In this document: piece after piece, positions 48,138 to 59,550 of the stretch
Layout: every line of letters starts with the position of its first letter
Numbering within the stretch: the stretch's first letter is position 1
DNA from: Ephydatia muelleri
Lineage: Eukaryota > Porifera > Demospongiae > Spongillida > Spongillidae
DNA length: 64,000 nucleotides
NCBI GenBank assembly: GCA_013339895.1
Contig: JABACO010000002.1
Coordinates: forward strand, 16,390,242-16,454,241
Reading direction: 5' to 3'
The notes under the pieces: generated by a model
The model's input: the letters and a program-made list of their open reading frames with translations, nothing else
Database searches by the model: none
What the model was told of the DNA's origin: nothing
Made by a program: the position numbers and the translations under genes

Positions 48138-49332
48138 CCAAACCAACCTCTCCCTGTTAGAAATGTTTTCAGTTTCGTGCATACGCTAGCTCAAGCTCGA
48201 TCGATTTTCTGATCAATGTACAGGTCTTTCAGAGAGCTAGTTAACAACAAGCGAAGCTATTGTTAATGGCCCGTGTGTAACAGTAGATGTTTGTGCCCCT
48301 GCGTTGCTATTTTTGTGTGCCTCTGCATTGCTAGTTGTGTGTGTCTCCCCAGTGCATAGCTAGTTGTGTGTGCCTCTGCGTTGCTAGTTGTGCTTCAGTG
48401 CATTGCAAGGTGTGTGTCCTTTCCTTCAGTAATTTCATGTGTGCCTCTGCATTACCAGTTAATGTGTGGCTTTGCATTCCTACAGTGCAGTTGTGTGTGT
48501 GGCTCTGGTGTCACTGCATTGGTTGCTGTTGTACCCAGAATCAGCCAAGTAGTTGGAGGGTTTAACCTACAAAAAGTCTAAGAATGCTCCATACAGGCCT
48601 GAATGACCCCCTGCATGCCCCACAAACAGGCTAATACAACATTGGCCTGACCTTCTGAATGACAATGCTATATGTCCCCCCCCCCCCCCCCCCCCCCCCC
48701 CTCCCAACTACACACAACTGGCAATGTAGATGCAAACAAAACTTGCAATGCAGATGCAAACAGAACTTGCAATGTTGAGGCACACACAACTGAATATGCA
48801 AAGGCACACACCACGTCTGAAGGAGAGGACACACATCTTTGCAATGCACTTAACACAAGTAGCAATGCAGACACGCACACATACACACACACAACTGTAA
48901 TGAATAGGCACACACAACTGGCTATGCAAAGTCATGCAACACTAGCGAATGAAGATGACGCATCTTTGCAATGCACTGCAATGGCACAGCTAGGAATGCA
49001 GAGACACACACAACTAGCAATACAGAGGCACACACAACTAGCAATACAGAGGCACACACAACTAGCAATGCAGAGGCACACACAACTAGCAATGCAGAGG
49101 CACACACAACTAGCAATGCAGAGGCACACACAACTAGCAATGCAGAGGCACACACAACTATAGCAATGCAGAGGCACACACATTTATTGTTACACACAGG
49201 CCATTAGCAATAGCCTCGCCTATTGTTAACTAGCTCTCTCTGTGCATTAATCAGATAACCGATTGAAGCGTACGTATTACTGCCTACGCACGAATGGAAA
49301 ACATTTCTATCAGGGAGAGGTTGGTATGGGCA
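48138..49332. mobile_element. 1.2 kb foldback element carrying facing minisatellites
   Basis: Outer arms (CCAACCTCTCCCTGTTAGAA at 48150 and its imperfect complement at 49310) are about 100 bp or more and include GAGAGAGCTAGTTAACAA. Inside, the left half has GTGTGCCTCTGCATTGCTAG units and the right half the complement. A poly(C) run lies at 48677-48701. No coding content. Confidence 0.75.
48985..49180. repeat. 24-bp minisatellite
   Basis: About eight units of GAGGCACACACAACTAGCAA plus TGCA or TACA. Degenerate units extend left to about 48720. Confidence 0.95.
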
Positions 49333-50370
49333 TTTATAAGTGTGGAAGGTGTTGTTATTAGCCTGAAACCACTCACCCATACAGTTAAATCTTAATAGGA
49401 GTCTAAATTAAATAATAACATTAACCAAACCAGTTGCCTAGCGGCGGCATGTTAATTTCAAAATCTCCGATTTTTTACTCTATCAGGTCAAAAGTCATTT
49501 AAATCTTTGCCTACATTTGCGAACACCAATCCGCTCACTGCTGTATCTAGCTCTCACCATTATTAAGAAATTATTATTTGGATACGCAATGACGCAATGA
49601 AGAATAAATTATACACGGTAGAAATTAATCTGTTATCTTGATTTTTGTTTAAGAATGGTTCATGGTATAATTTTACGAAGTACACATATCATAATCAGAC
49701 CGATTGATTGTAATGTAAACTAAAAGCAAGATGACCGCCTATGTATGGGCCATTTCTGGATATGTGGAGTTGTCAGAGAGCGTATATCAACCAGTGATGC
49801 CCAAACGAGAGTGAGCAAGATGTTAGCCCATGCACAGTGAAGAGGTGGGCCGCAGCGTGGGAAGATAGAGGGGCGGTTGCCTTGATCGTCATCGTGGCAT
49901 TCACGAGGGAAAGGACAAACCGAATCAGTTCTTTTTATTTCACCGTGTCTGGTTACTGCGATCAAATTGTGAGTACAAAAGCAAGGTGGAAAACACAGAT
50001 GGATATGTAACAATTCAACAGCACATCAATGATGTACTTCTGACTGATGCTGACATTGTACCTGCAGAAGTACTCGAAGCCTATTACCACACTCGTCAAA
50101 AATTCCTGCCATGAAAGTGGAACCTTCTACCGCTGAATTTGCTGTATACCTAAACTGCAGATGGAGTTCTTATCAAGCCACAACTGTAACGTCTGCACCC
50201 GTGGTAAGTTTACATAATGCTACACTTGCCATTGCAATTCAGGACCATTCTCGTGGGTTGCCTCAGAAGACGAAGTGGATCATTTAAAAAAAAAAAAAAA
50301 AAAAAAAACATCTAACTCTGACGAAGACTGGACCCAGGGAGTGCACGAGGGATTAATTAAACAGCTATAT
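49333..50370. other. Unrecognised region, one possible minus-strand exon
   Basis: The minus-strand frame 49720-50013 (CFCTHNLIAVTRHGEIKRTD, CGPPLHCAWANILLTLVWAS) has cysteines and a hydrophobic stretch but no known domain. A poly(A) run is at 50287-50308. Confidence 0.3.
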
Positions 50371-50373
50371 TAA

Positions 50374-50459
50374 TCTCGTACCCAGACCCACCATGACCTA
50401 AGCGTTTATCGCTTAAGTATAAACATAACGTTTACGTCATGGTGGGTCTGGGTACGAGA
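50374..50459. mobile_element. 86-bp MITE with TCTCGTACCCAGACCC ends
   Basis: TCTCGTACCCAGACCCACCA at the left and its exact complement at the right, with an inner AAGCGTTTATCGCTT hairpin. Confidence 0.75.
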
Positions 50460-50859
50460 CTATATCTTGCCTGTAATCATAGATAGTAAAGTATAGGGTG
50501 TAATTCACCAATTCACACGCAACAAGGATTGCAAACAGTGCTCTCTACTTCATGTACGAAGTAGGCCTCTATAGTACATTCGGAGTGGTACATGCAGGAA
50601 TTGAGACTATCTAAAGACCGATCACGTGCATATTGTGTAAGGTCCTCAGTACAGTGGAAGCTCTACTGCTGAGGAAGCCAAAACTTTGTCCGAGTCTGAG
50701 TTCGTGTGACCTGAAGCCCGTAATAGATTTGCAACCGCCAGCCGGAACCTGGCAGTTAAAAGAATATCAATCAGTTTCAACGTTAGATGCGTGGCCATGG
50801 TGCAGCAAAAATGGGACACACTTCCATGCTAGTCTGGCGTTGCACAGCACGTTCATGTG

Positions 50860-51320
50860 TGGAGGGTATGCTACGCCAGATTAACTCTTCCGCGGGCAAA
50901 GCCAATTATTACGGTACACATGTTGTACAAGAAATAAAAGTGTTTCGCGTTGCAGGAAAGCGTAGTTAGCAAACAACTTACACTACCAAAAAACAATAGA
51001 TCAATATGTTGTTGACTGCAAAGTATTAATGTTTTGATAAACGGACTGGCTTTAGTATGCTCCCGCGGCGCAATATTGCTCTGTTGCCCTAGAAAGAGTT
51101 AATTACAAGGACACATATTTATACGAGTACAGTTCATTGTCAGGGTACCGAAGCGCGGGCCAGAATTGAACGGGTGTTGGCTGATCTGAGGCACGGCTAT
51201 AAAACTCAGTTCACCTTCGACTTAGAAGCGTTTCCGCAAATGGTTATGTGTTGAGGACCGAGATCTCGTGCACAAGCTTGCTTACATTAGTTAACTACTT
51301 CATGAGGTAAAGCATGACTT
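50860..51320. repeat. Duplicated segment (matches 57040-57310)
   Basis: Shares GTGCTACGCCAGATTA, AGTACAGTTCATTGTC, TTGAACG(G/T)GTGTTGGCTGAT and TTAGTTAACTA(C/G)TTCATGA with the second copy. Diverged and non-coding. Confidence 0.6.
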
Positions 51321-51399
51321 ACTGCATTACGTAATGATCGACGGCGACCGCAAGTACTAATTACTTTTGCTTTGACAATTTTTAGCACATTTCCATTCA

Positions 51400-51890
51400 G
51401 TGCAAATGCCATGACATTATAATTTTCCGTGTTTCTCTATCGAGTGATCCAATCGGAAACTTAAAATGCATAGATGTCCTCTCCGCGATGTATCGGAATT
51501 TCTCGATATTTGTACACGGCAAATTAACTCTTTCAGACAACAGTGCGATATTGCACAGCAGCTGCTGTGAAGTGAAACTACTTATTAAACCATTTTTGGA
51601 CATTTTAGAGGAAAGGTTTGGCAGGAGTATTTACATAGAACGTTTTCCCGCAACGCGAAAACGCTTATTCCATACAATAAGGCAATAATTGCCAACACCC
51701 ACAAAACACGGCCATGCATGATGGAAGAAAAGGAATAAGACCATGAGACAAGCTTGCTCCGATGTACAAGACAGTTCATTTTATTAGAGACCATTACTAT
51801 TGTACGCGGGAAGAAAATGAGAATGATAGATCTCAGGCATGCGTTGTACGAGTTCCATTAAGCCACGTAGCTTTTCCAAACTGCTTGCCC
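51400..51890. other. No gene seen
   Basis: Overlapping short frames on both strands only. Confidence 0.3.
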
Positions 51891-51899
51891 ACTTCCTGT

Positions 51900-52800
51900 C
51901 ACATACGTTGTGAACGTTTGTCTAGTGTGGTTGCGAGACTGAGCAACGCAGTGACGTCACGCTGTCCCGGGACTGCCGCGGCCTTATCTCTGCGCGTTGC
52001 CGTGTACCACCGTATCAGAGAGGGCTAATTATACTTTACAATACCATGCTACGTCAGGGCCTGAAAATGCACATATAGATTTCCAACCACGCTTACCTCA
52101 CAGTCTTGGCCAATTAAGATGCTAACAGAGTAGGGTTAAAATAATTGCTGTTTACACAGTGACACCATAGTGTATGCAAATATATGGAACGTTCTATGAG
52201 ATTATGGCTCTTGTGGTATAGTTGTAAAATTTTCAGAACAAGCAATGGAAGTTGACCGTTGCCACTGAAATGTATGCCTAATTAAAAACTCTGTGCTTTA
52301 TTACTTCATGACGGATAGTCCAACTTTAAGTGCGTAAGAGCCGTTTTGTAGAGGGTTTTAGTACATAGCAGAAATTAATAAATTTGAAAACTTGAAAAAA
52401 AATTCCACAAGGGTCGTTTTCTCATAGAACGTTCCATATTTCAACGTAGACTGACACCATCTGACTACATTCTACATAATTTCACTTCACCCGCACCGAT
52501 ATCCCTGTCACCAGCTCAGTCAACTCCTAAGCAGCGGCATTGGCTCTTCAATACCTCCTCTCGTTGTGCCTGGACAGCCTTCTCGTTCTGTCACGTGTTC
52601 CTGACCATCACCAAGGAGATGCTGACCACTTGAACAGATCTTCAATCAGATTCACCTGTCTATTTTTCAGGACATGCACTCGGGTCCACTCCATGCATAT
52701 AACATGTATACATTTCTGTCACCCGTTTTTCTCACATGTCTGTAGTCCCCATATTTGGACAGTCATAATGGGGCATCGTGCATCACATGATTGGCCAGAA
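51900..52800. repeat. Duplicated receptor-type 5' segment
   Basis: Matches 33450-34060, including GACTGCCGCGGCCTTATCTC, with a foreign stretch at about 52165-52440. No receptor is adjacent. Confidence 0.6.
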
Positions 52801-54124
52801 CAATAAATTACGTGCATGTGCAGTGTACAAGCTATCTCATGCAGTAATACTTTAGGCAATACTTTTAATAAGTTTGAAGCTTGCTAGGCATACTGATAAT
52901 TATGAAACAATTAAACGGCGTTCTATACTGGAAAGCCGTCACTTTCATAATTTCGGTACGCGTGTCAATGCAAATCACGATCTTATTTGCATACACGCGA
53001 GCGCGAAGCTTCACGCAGAGATAATATATAAAGGGATTGGAACGAGCCCACTTTTCACGCATTAGAGCGTGCCATCCGCACCTGTACTCAAACCCACAAC
53101 CAACAAATGTATGTGTGTACACAAATAGGTCAATTATCATTATAGGATGGCGATGAGTAGCTAATTGCTTTGTAACCCTCTGTAGACTGCAAAATGGGCT
53201 AGCAAGTTAGAAAAACCATAAAACCATCACCTTTGACATAATACAAGCCGTAACGTAGTCGCGCGCTAGATATAAAAATATTCGGATGCTAAAATATGAA
53301 CCAAGAGCTACAAGACAGCGTCAGATTTAGCGATCTAGCTTACACGATAAAGGCTGCACTGTCCCACAAAATTACCATATCCAACGTTCTGTTGGAGCGG
53401 TTCTGAGCACTGCCGTTACAAACAAACAACACCACACTACAATTTAACCATCTTGCACGTTATAGAGCCATTTTCAAACAGAAAAGACCATCGATTCGTA
53501 AGATACTGTCCCACAAAAAACGGCGCTCGGGAAAAATCGCAATTTTGGCAAAAAAGCTCGAAACTGTGCAACAGAACACTCACGGCCCTTCAAAAGAGAG
53601 CAACACGTAGTGCATGTGATGGCGAACTTGAAAATTACAATCTGAACCTGCGGCAGCAGGTTCAATATAGGATTGATTGAGGATTGATGAATATCATTTA
53701 AAAAAACTTCACTCGCGTCTGGAGGGACAACGGAGAAACGGATCGCGTATCTCTTTGTCGCGATGGAACGAGAACTCAAAGATCTACAGTTCTACGTTTG
53801 TTCCGTGTCATAAAACGGTGTGCTTTTAGAGAAACAAACGAATTCCTTTTTCTCGTGCCCAGTCCCAAAATAATTCTTGGTCGTCGTCTTCTAATTCTTC
53901 TTCTTCTTCTTCTTCTTCTTCCTTAGGAAGGTATAACTCGAGCTACGAACGGTTTTGAATAACGGCAATAGCGCCAATATCTTTGGAATTCACCTGCGCG
54001 GTGCCCTATAAGGTCATATAAAGACTACAGCGAGAAGTATCTCATGCGGTAGCAAGTTCTGTATAGGATATGAAGTTATTGCAGAAGTTTATTTGGTTTA
54101 TTGTTGATTAATGAAGTTGCATGC

Positions 54125-54359
54125 AGTATAGAGGAGTTGCATGTGACGTCGCGCGCATCTTACATCACTAAGTATGTTACTATAAATATGCGCTGCGTGG
54201 GTACGAGATAAACAATAACCGGACGGGAACGATAGAAGGCGGCGGCATACGCTCACGTGGTACATATTTATAGCGTGCCGTATACATAAATAGCAGCATA
54301 CATATGATGTAACTAAACAATGCAAGGCGCGCGTGACGTCAATGCAACTCCTCTATACT
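54125..54359. mobile_element. 235-bp foldback MITE upstream of the repeat-protein gene
   Basis: AGTATAGAGGAGTTGCATGT at the left, with the reverse complement (AATGCAACTCCTCTATACT) at the right; the pairing continues imperfectly inward (GACGTCGCGCGC with GCGCGCGTGACGTC). Confidence 0.75.
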
Positions 54360-54413
54360 CCGACCTGCTTTGGTGTTCCTATCGCAGTTTAATACTTTGG
54401 CTAGTGAAGTTAA

Positions 54414-55240
54414 ATGCCTTCACGTAATCGAAAGAAGAGATCTAAGCAACGAGCAGAATACCTTCAAAAGCAAGACGATATTTTATCACAAGAAAACAAG
54501 GCTAAAGCCCGAGCGCGCTACAAGGCCGATCCCGAAAAGAAGAAGGCCTCTGTACGCGACAGCTACAAGGCCGATCCCGAAAAGAAGAAGGCCTCTGTAC
54601 GCGACAGCTACAAGGCCGATCCCGAAAAGAAGAAGGCCTCTGTACGCGACAGCTACAAGGCCGATCCCGAAAAGAAGAAGGCCTCTGTACGCGACAGCTA
54701 CAAGGCCGATCCCGAAAAGAAGAAGGCCTCTGCACGCGACAGCTACAAGGCCGATCCCGAAAAGAAGAAGGCCTCTGCACGCGACAGCTACAAGGCCGAT
54801 CCCGAAAAGAAGAAGGCCTCTGTACGCGACAGCTACAAGGCCGATCCCGAAAAGAAGAAGGCCTCTGTACGCGACAGCTACAAGGCCGATCCCGAAAAGA
54901 AGAAGGCCTCTGCACGCGACAGCTACAAGGCCGATCCCGAAAAGAAGAAGGCCTCTGTACGCGACAGCTACAACGCAGATATTGAATCTAAGCAATCTGC
55001 TAAAAGGCAGCGATATCAAGAGGACCTCGAGGAGAACCGTACTGCTAAAAGGCAGCGATATCAAGAGGACTTCGAGGAGAACCGCGCTGCTAAAAGGCAG
55101 AAATACGAGGACAATTCAGCTGCCATTAAGGCATCTGAAAGGAATCGGTATTGGAATGACCCCGCTGTCCGATTGGCTAAACGTGCTGCCGAGAGGAAGC
55201 GGTATCGCAGGGGTCACCGAACTACCACTACCACCCAAAG
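54414..55240 (+). CDS. Lysine/arginine-rich repeat protein (first exon)
   Basis: From the ATG at 54414 (MPSRNRKKRSKQRAEY). Residues about 37-186 are ten near-identical 15-residue repeats (YKADPEKKKASVRDS, with V or A at one place), encoded by 45-bp DNA repeats that are almost identical, so expansion is recent. Then come three degenerate repeats (AKRQRYQEDLEENRT type) and a basic region (RNRYWNDPAVRLAKRAAERKRYRRG), ending GHRTTTTTQR. Charge periodicity predicts a long helix or coiled coil. AAAG/GTATGT at 55240 is a strong donor. A phase-compatible acceptor (CTGTCAG) at 56097 would add 56098-56398. Known: such basic repeats occur at the N-terminus of some invertebrate transposon-associated proteins, but I see no helicase or transposase downstream. 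Function unknown. Confidence 0.6.
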
Positions 55241-55816
55241 GTATGTGATGGCATGTTGTATTGCACTAGCATTAAAAAGCTATAGGAAGATGTGCATGCA
55301 ACATGTGTACAGCACGCATCACTTCACATGTAAAGCATGCATGGTGACCGTACTGTCCTTTGTGACCTGTCTATTGAATATTGGGGTGTCATCCTTAATC
55401 TGATGTACAACGGCAGCCAGCCTGCAACTGTGTACGAATTTAATTGCATTTGCTAGGGTTGAGCAGTAGACCTCAATGGTAGGTGTGTAGTAGCAGAGGA
55501 GATAGGGGACAGAGATAAGAATACCATGCACCCCTTGAAATAGAAATGTACAAATGAGTGAATGAAGCTCACTAGTAGCATTTGTGTTGAGGACAAAGTG
55601 CATTTGTGTTGAGGACAAAGTCACTTTTCCAAATGTCCATTCATCATTGGAGGGGAGGTCATTCCCATGTAAACATTGTTAACACCTTTTAATTTGGAGC
55701 ATGAACAACTTCCTCCAATTTTCAGCACAATGGCACCTTTGGGGGGTCATGAGTTATGCAGACCAATCCAGTGAATAGAGATAAAATTGGACCAATAGAA
55801 TTTTAGCACAGCTGGC

Positions 55817-55817
<1 letters not shown>

Positions 55818-55882
<65 letters not shown>
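55818..55882. repeat. (CA)n microsatellite
   Basis: Pure CA; lies between two copies of ATAAAATTGGACCAATAGAA (about 55780 and 55940). Confidence 0.95.
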
Positions 55883-55885
<3 letters not shown>

Positions 55886-56097
55886 CCACTCCCCCTTATC
55901 TGTGAGGTCATGAATATGTACACCAATTGGTGATGTACCAATAAAATTGGACCAATAGAATTATAGCACAGCCGGCACACATGTAAAGGCTTTTCATGTA
56001 TAAAAGCGACTCACCTGCCAAATAGTGCACTTTGCTTGCTGAGAACGAAAAAGGTAAAAACTAAATCCTTGCACTTTGTTTCTATACTCTCTGTCAG

Positions 56098-56398
56098 ATG
56101 CAGTGCTGCCCTCACCGCCCCCACCGCCACCAGCAGCAGAGCTGCCCTCACCGTCACCAGCAGCAGAGCTGCCCCCACCTCCACCAGCAGCAGAGCTGCC
56201 CTCACCGCCACCAGCAACAGCAGCAGAAGCAGCAGGAGCACCGCTACAGTATTGGCACCAGTGCCCCCACCACCACTTTGCCTGCTGCCACCCTGGCCGC
56301 TGCCACCACCACCCACATGGCTCCCATGGCCTGAACCAGGCTGCCGAGGTCAGAGACGAGGCTTGGGGAGAAGAAGAAGACAAGCCAGGGTACATTAA
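56098..56398 (+). CDS. Possible second exon of the repeat protein, low complexity
   Basis: The acceptor TCTCTGTCAG at 56088-56097 and phase 2 fit the donor at 55240. The resulting frame is Ala/Thr/Ser- then Pro/Arg-rich and stops at 56398. A different frame here (AAELPSPPPA repeats ending AEVRDEAWGEEEDKPG) also looks protein-like, so the true reading frame and splice are unsettled. Confidence 0.3.
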
Positions 56399-56519
56399 AA
56401 ACTCATATACTTATCATTTCAATTATTAAATTTTTAACCTCCCTCCCTTCGAAAATTAAAATGAATTTGTGACAACATTTAAAGACGCGCTACTACGACA
56501 GAGGAAAAAACGAATGAAA

Positions 56520-56813
56520 CAAGTAAATAAAAACATTCTGTAACGAGAAAGTTGTTGGTATATAGGATTGACCAATGGTGGTGTAAAAAGCACGGAAACA
56601 AGAGTGACAGAAATTTGACTGGAAAATTCAAAGAGGCCTATATTTAGCCCATTACTCAGGCATGTACTGTTACAACGTTAGTGTGCTAAATATAGGCCTA
56701 TTTCAATTTTCCAGTCAAATTTCTGTCACTCTTGTTTCCGTGCTTTTTACACCACCATTGGTCAATCCTATATACCAACAACTTTCTCGTTACAGAATGT
56801 TTTTATTTACTTG
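56520..56813. mobile_element. Foldback MITE
   Basis: Arms over 120 bp; outer end CAAGTAAATAAAAACATTCT, inner TAGGCCTATATTTAG. Same family as 34136-34338. Confidence 0.85.
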
Positions 56814-56983
56814 TCAAATAAGCCTTCTCCTTTTAGTTCAAACAAACCAGCGAGTTTTAGACTCTGTCCTCACTTCTACGCAGGTGCGATTCACAGCAGA
56901 TCGGATGGCACGCGAAAAATTGCGAATCTCTATGGCTCACGTGACGCGTTGCCAATCCCTTTATATATTATCTCTGCTTCACG

Positions 56984-57920
56984 GTGCGCGTGTAAGAAAA
57001 TTACCACGTGCACTAAGATCTGATCCCGTTCTATATTTGCGGAGGGTGTGCTACGCCAGATTACTTGCATGCATACATACTTATGTAAGTACAGTTCATT
57101 GTCCCGTTAAGGTACCGGTACTAGTAGAAGCGGGCCAGGATTGAACGTGTGTTGGCTGATCAAAGATAAAGTTCAGTTGTCACCTCCGACATTTCCGTTA
57201 AGTGAGACTGTGATGGGCAGGAGGCCGAGGGCTGTTCTGAGAGCTCATGCACGAGAGTGCTTACGTTAGTTAACTAGTTCATGACGTAATTAAAGATGTC
57301 TACAGACCGCGACCGCAAGTACTATTTATCGTTACTTTCCTTTGAGTACAAAATGCCATGAAAATATAACTTTTGATTTTTCCTTATCCACGGGGAAATA
57401 TGTCGACTTAAAATTTCTGGATGTAATGTGTAGAGGACAGTTCAGATTTCTACAATATCAAAATATTTTAAATCTTGCAAAAACATAAGTTAGGTCCCCT
57501 TTCGCGGAAAGGATTCCATATGTAAAACCATATCTGTGTTATAAACTTTGCATTGCGCTACTTTCAGAGCACAACAAGAGAATGCAAAATAAATATTACA
57601 ATGTTCTGTACTGAAACTATAGTCACGGTCATGCCTACCGCAAATGAAGTAAGTGACACCAGCGCTTAGAGTCAAAATGTACTTCGATTTAAATTTATTG
57701 CTTGATGTTGAATTTATTGTTTTAATGTTTTTAATTGTTTATGTTGGAACCATTGCTATTCTATTTTTATATTAAAATTTACGCACGCGGAACAGACCAT
57801 GTAATTATACATATAAAACTGAACAACAATAATTCGTAATTATAATGTTAATTTAACTGATTAAGAGGGAGGAGGGGATATGTCCAATTATCTGCCTGCA
57901 GGATTTATAATGGGATTAAT
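56984..57920. other. Duplicated and non-coding sequence
   Basis: 57040-57310 repeats 50860-51310. 57430-57520 is a half copy of the GGGATCGTTTCC MITE. No gene. Confidence 0.5.
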
Positions 57921-57921
57921 A

Positions 57922-58460
57922 CAGGGGCGGATTCAGGGGGGTCCTTTGAGGTCTAAGGCTTTACATACTGAGCTGGATTTATGGCGAAAAGTGAAACTGT
58001 CAAAGCAAAACAGCTTGATACACCTACAAAGGCTCTACGTTTTGTTGACAAGGATTACTTTTCAAAAATTAGGTAATCCTTGTCATATCTGCTACTCTGC
58101 CAGCAACAGTTGTGTGTGTGAAAGGACAATTAGTACGCTAAGAAGACATCACTTCGAAGCACTATGGGTAACGACAGATTAAACGGTGTGGCATTGATGC
58201 TGATTAATAGAGATGTAGAGCTGAATCCAGATGGGGTGGTTGAAGAGTTTTCTCGTCATTATCCACGCAGGCTTTATATTAATTAACCCTTTTTCAGAAT
58301 AGCGCGCCCAAAGGTTATACTTCATGCCGTCAATATTTTAAAACAGTATCACTACATTCATTCATGCTACATGTAAATAAATGGAAAAGTAAAAAAGCTG
58401 ACCAGACCCCCTATGAGAGGGGCACGCCTCCCGCACCTATTGTCTTTAGACACACACACT

Positions 58461-58517
<57 letters not shown>

Positions 58518-58546
58518 CCCGAAATCCTGGATCCGCCCCTGGGATT
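57922..58546 (+). mobile_element. hAT element remnant with C-terminal transposase piece
   Basis: CAGGGGCGGATTCAGG at the left, CAGGGGCGGATCCAGG on the minus strand at the right. Inside, on the plus strand, are ALHTELDLWRK, then CVCERTISTLRR, then (frame change) LRSTMGNDRLNGVALM and SRHYPRRLY. This is the hAT C-terminal dimerisation domain (ERxxSxLRR...LRSxM...RLxGLALM). A (CA)n tract is at 58455-58513. It is frameshifted and has lost the catalytic core. Confidence 0.8.
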
Positions 58547-59212
58547 GTTTTTTTATTTGAAATAGCCCATGTCCCTCATGACGCAATATAAAGAAGTGCA
58601 AAGATAGGTTGTCCATTGAATTGCGCTCGAACTAATTTATTTTGATCCGTTTCAACACATCATATATGCTAATGATAACAGGGCAAGTTGAGGACGAGTA
58701 AGTTTGTGCTTCCTTTTCACCGTACAACCAATACACGTGGCCACCAACACTCCCAGATATATAATCACTTTCCATGAATGTGACTAATCACCTTCATGGA
58801 AAGTGATTAATAAGCCTGATGAAATGAACAATAAGGCTATGCTAAGTGATGAGGCATTTCTGTATATGCAACATGCATGTGTATACAATAATAATATTCT
58901 ACACTACATATATCACTGACTCCCTCGATTGTAGTACAAAAATGAACATGTACTTAAATCATGGAAGTGGGATTACATTTACATAGATAGGAAGAATAAA
59001 ATATAGATGTGCAATATTTCTTTCAATCTTCAATAATAATATGAATAAAATAAGCGCAATTTTGTGTTCAGCAAAATCTGGTTTCTGGGATTGTATGCAA
59101 ATATGTTCAAATAAATATAGCTGAATTTCAGTTCAATAGCATATTGTATTATGTATATAGACTGCAATAAATATACATCTACATATAATTGAACATGGCC
59201 ATTATACTTATA
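58547..59212. other. No gene; one hairpin
   Basis: TAATCACTTTCCATGAA at 58762 pairs with TTCATGGAAAGTGATTA at 58793. Otherwise AT-rich. Confidence 0.4.
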
Positions 59213-59455
59213 TGGGATCGTTTCCGCGAAAAGGCATGTTTTTTCAACATTTTAAATTTTTCATATTCTAGAAGTCTGAAATGTCCTCTACACATCGCTT
59301 CTTACGCACTTAGAATCGGAGTATCCGTCATGGAGTTGTAAGGCTCTGAATTTTTAATTAGTCATACATTATAACCACAAGCGTTAAACCTCTACTGCTC
59401 GTACTGGAAATTTTATAATGAATACGTTAGGTCCCTTTTCGCGGAAACGATCCCA
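59213..59455. mobile_element. MITE with GGGATCGTTTCCGCGAAAAGG ends
   Basis: GGGATCGTTTCCGCGAAAAG at both ends in opposite orientation, 243 bp, best-preserved member of its family. Confidence 0.8.
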
Positions 59456-59550
59456 TGCATTATGTAGTTACATGAAGTACATGTAATTCCATGATTCACT
59501 CTACGCATTGGCATACCACTTCATATTGAACTATACGCACATCAAAATAT

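Larger units (their letters stand above)
53642..56814. mobile_element. Nested 3.2 kb insertion with repeat-protein gene
   Basis: Defined only by comparison with the uninterrupted MITE copy. No clear target duplication or terminal inverted repeat. It begins with the palindrome TGAACCTGCGGCAGCAGGTTCA (22 bp, one central mismatch pair) and ends with the foldback element at 56520-56813. It may be several insertions. Confidence 0.6.
53016..56976. mobile_element. Second copy of the 7-bp-TSD MITE, split by a 3.2 kb insertion
   Basis: 53016-53641 and 56815-56976 together are almost identical to 45234-46022. The target duplication is CTTCACG (53009-53015 and 56977-56983). 53642-56814 is nested inside it. 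Confidence 0.85.

Noticed and set aside
48631..49207. Cys-Ala-Ser-Ala-Leu or Ala-His-Thr-Thr repeat proteins
   Set aside because: Six-frame translation of the 24-bp minisatellite in a foldback element.
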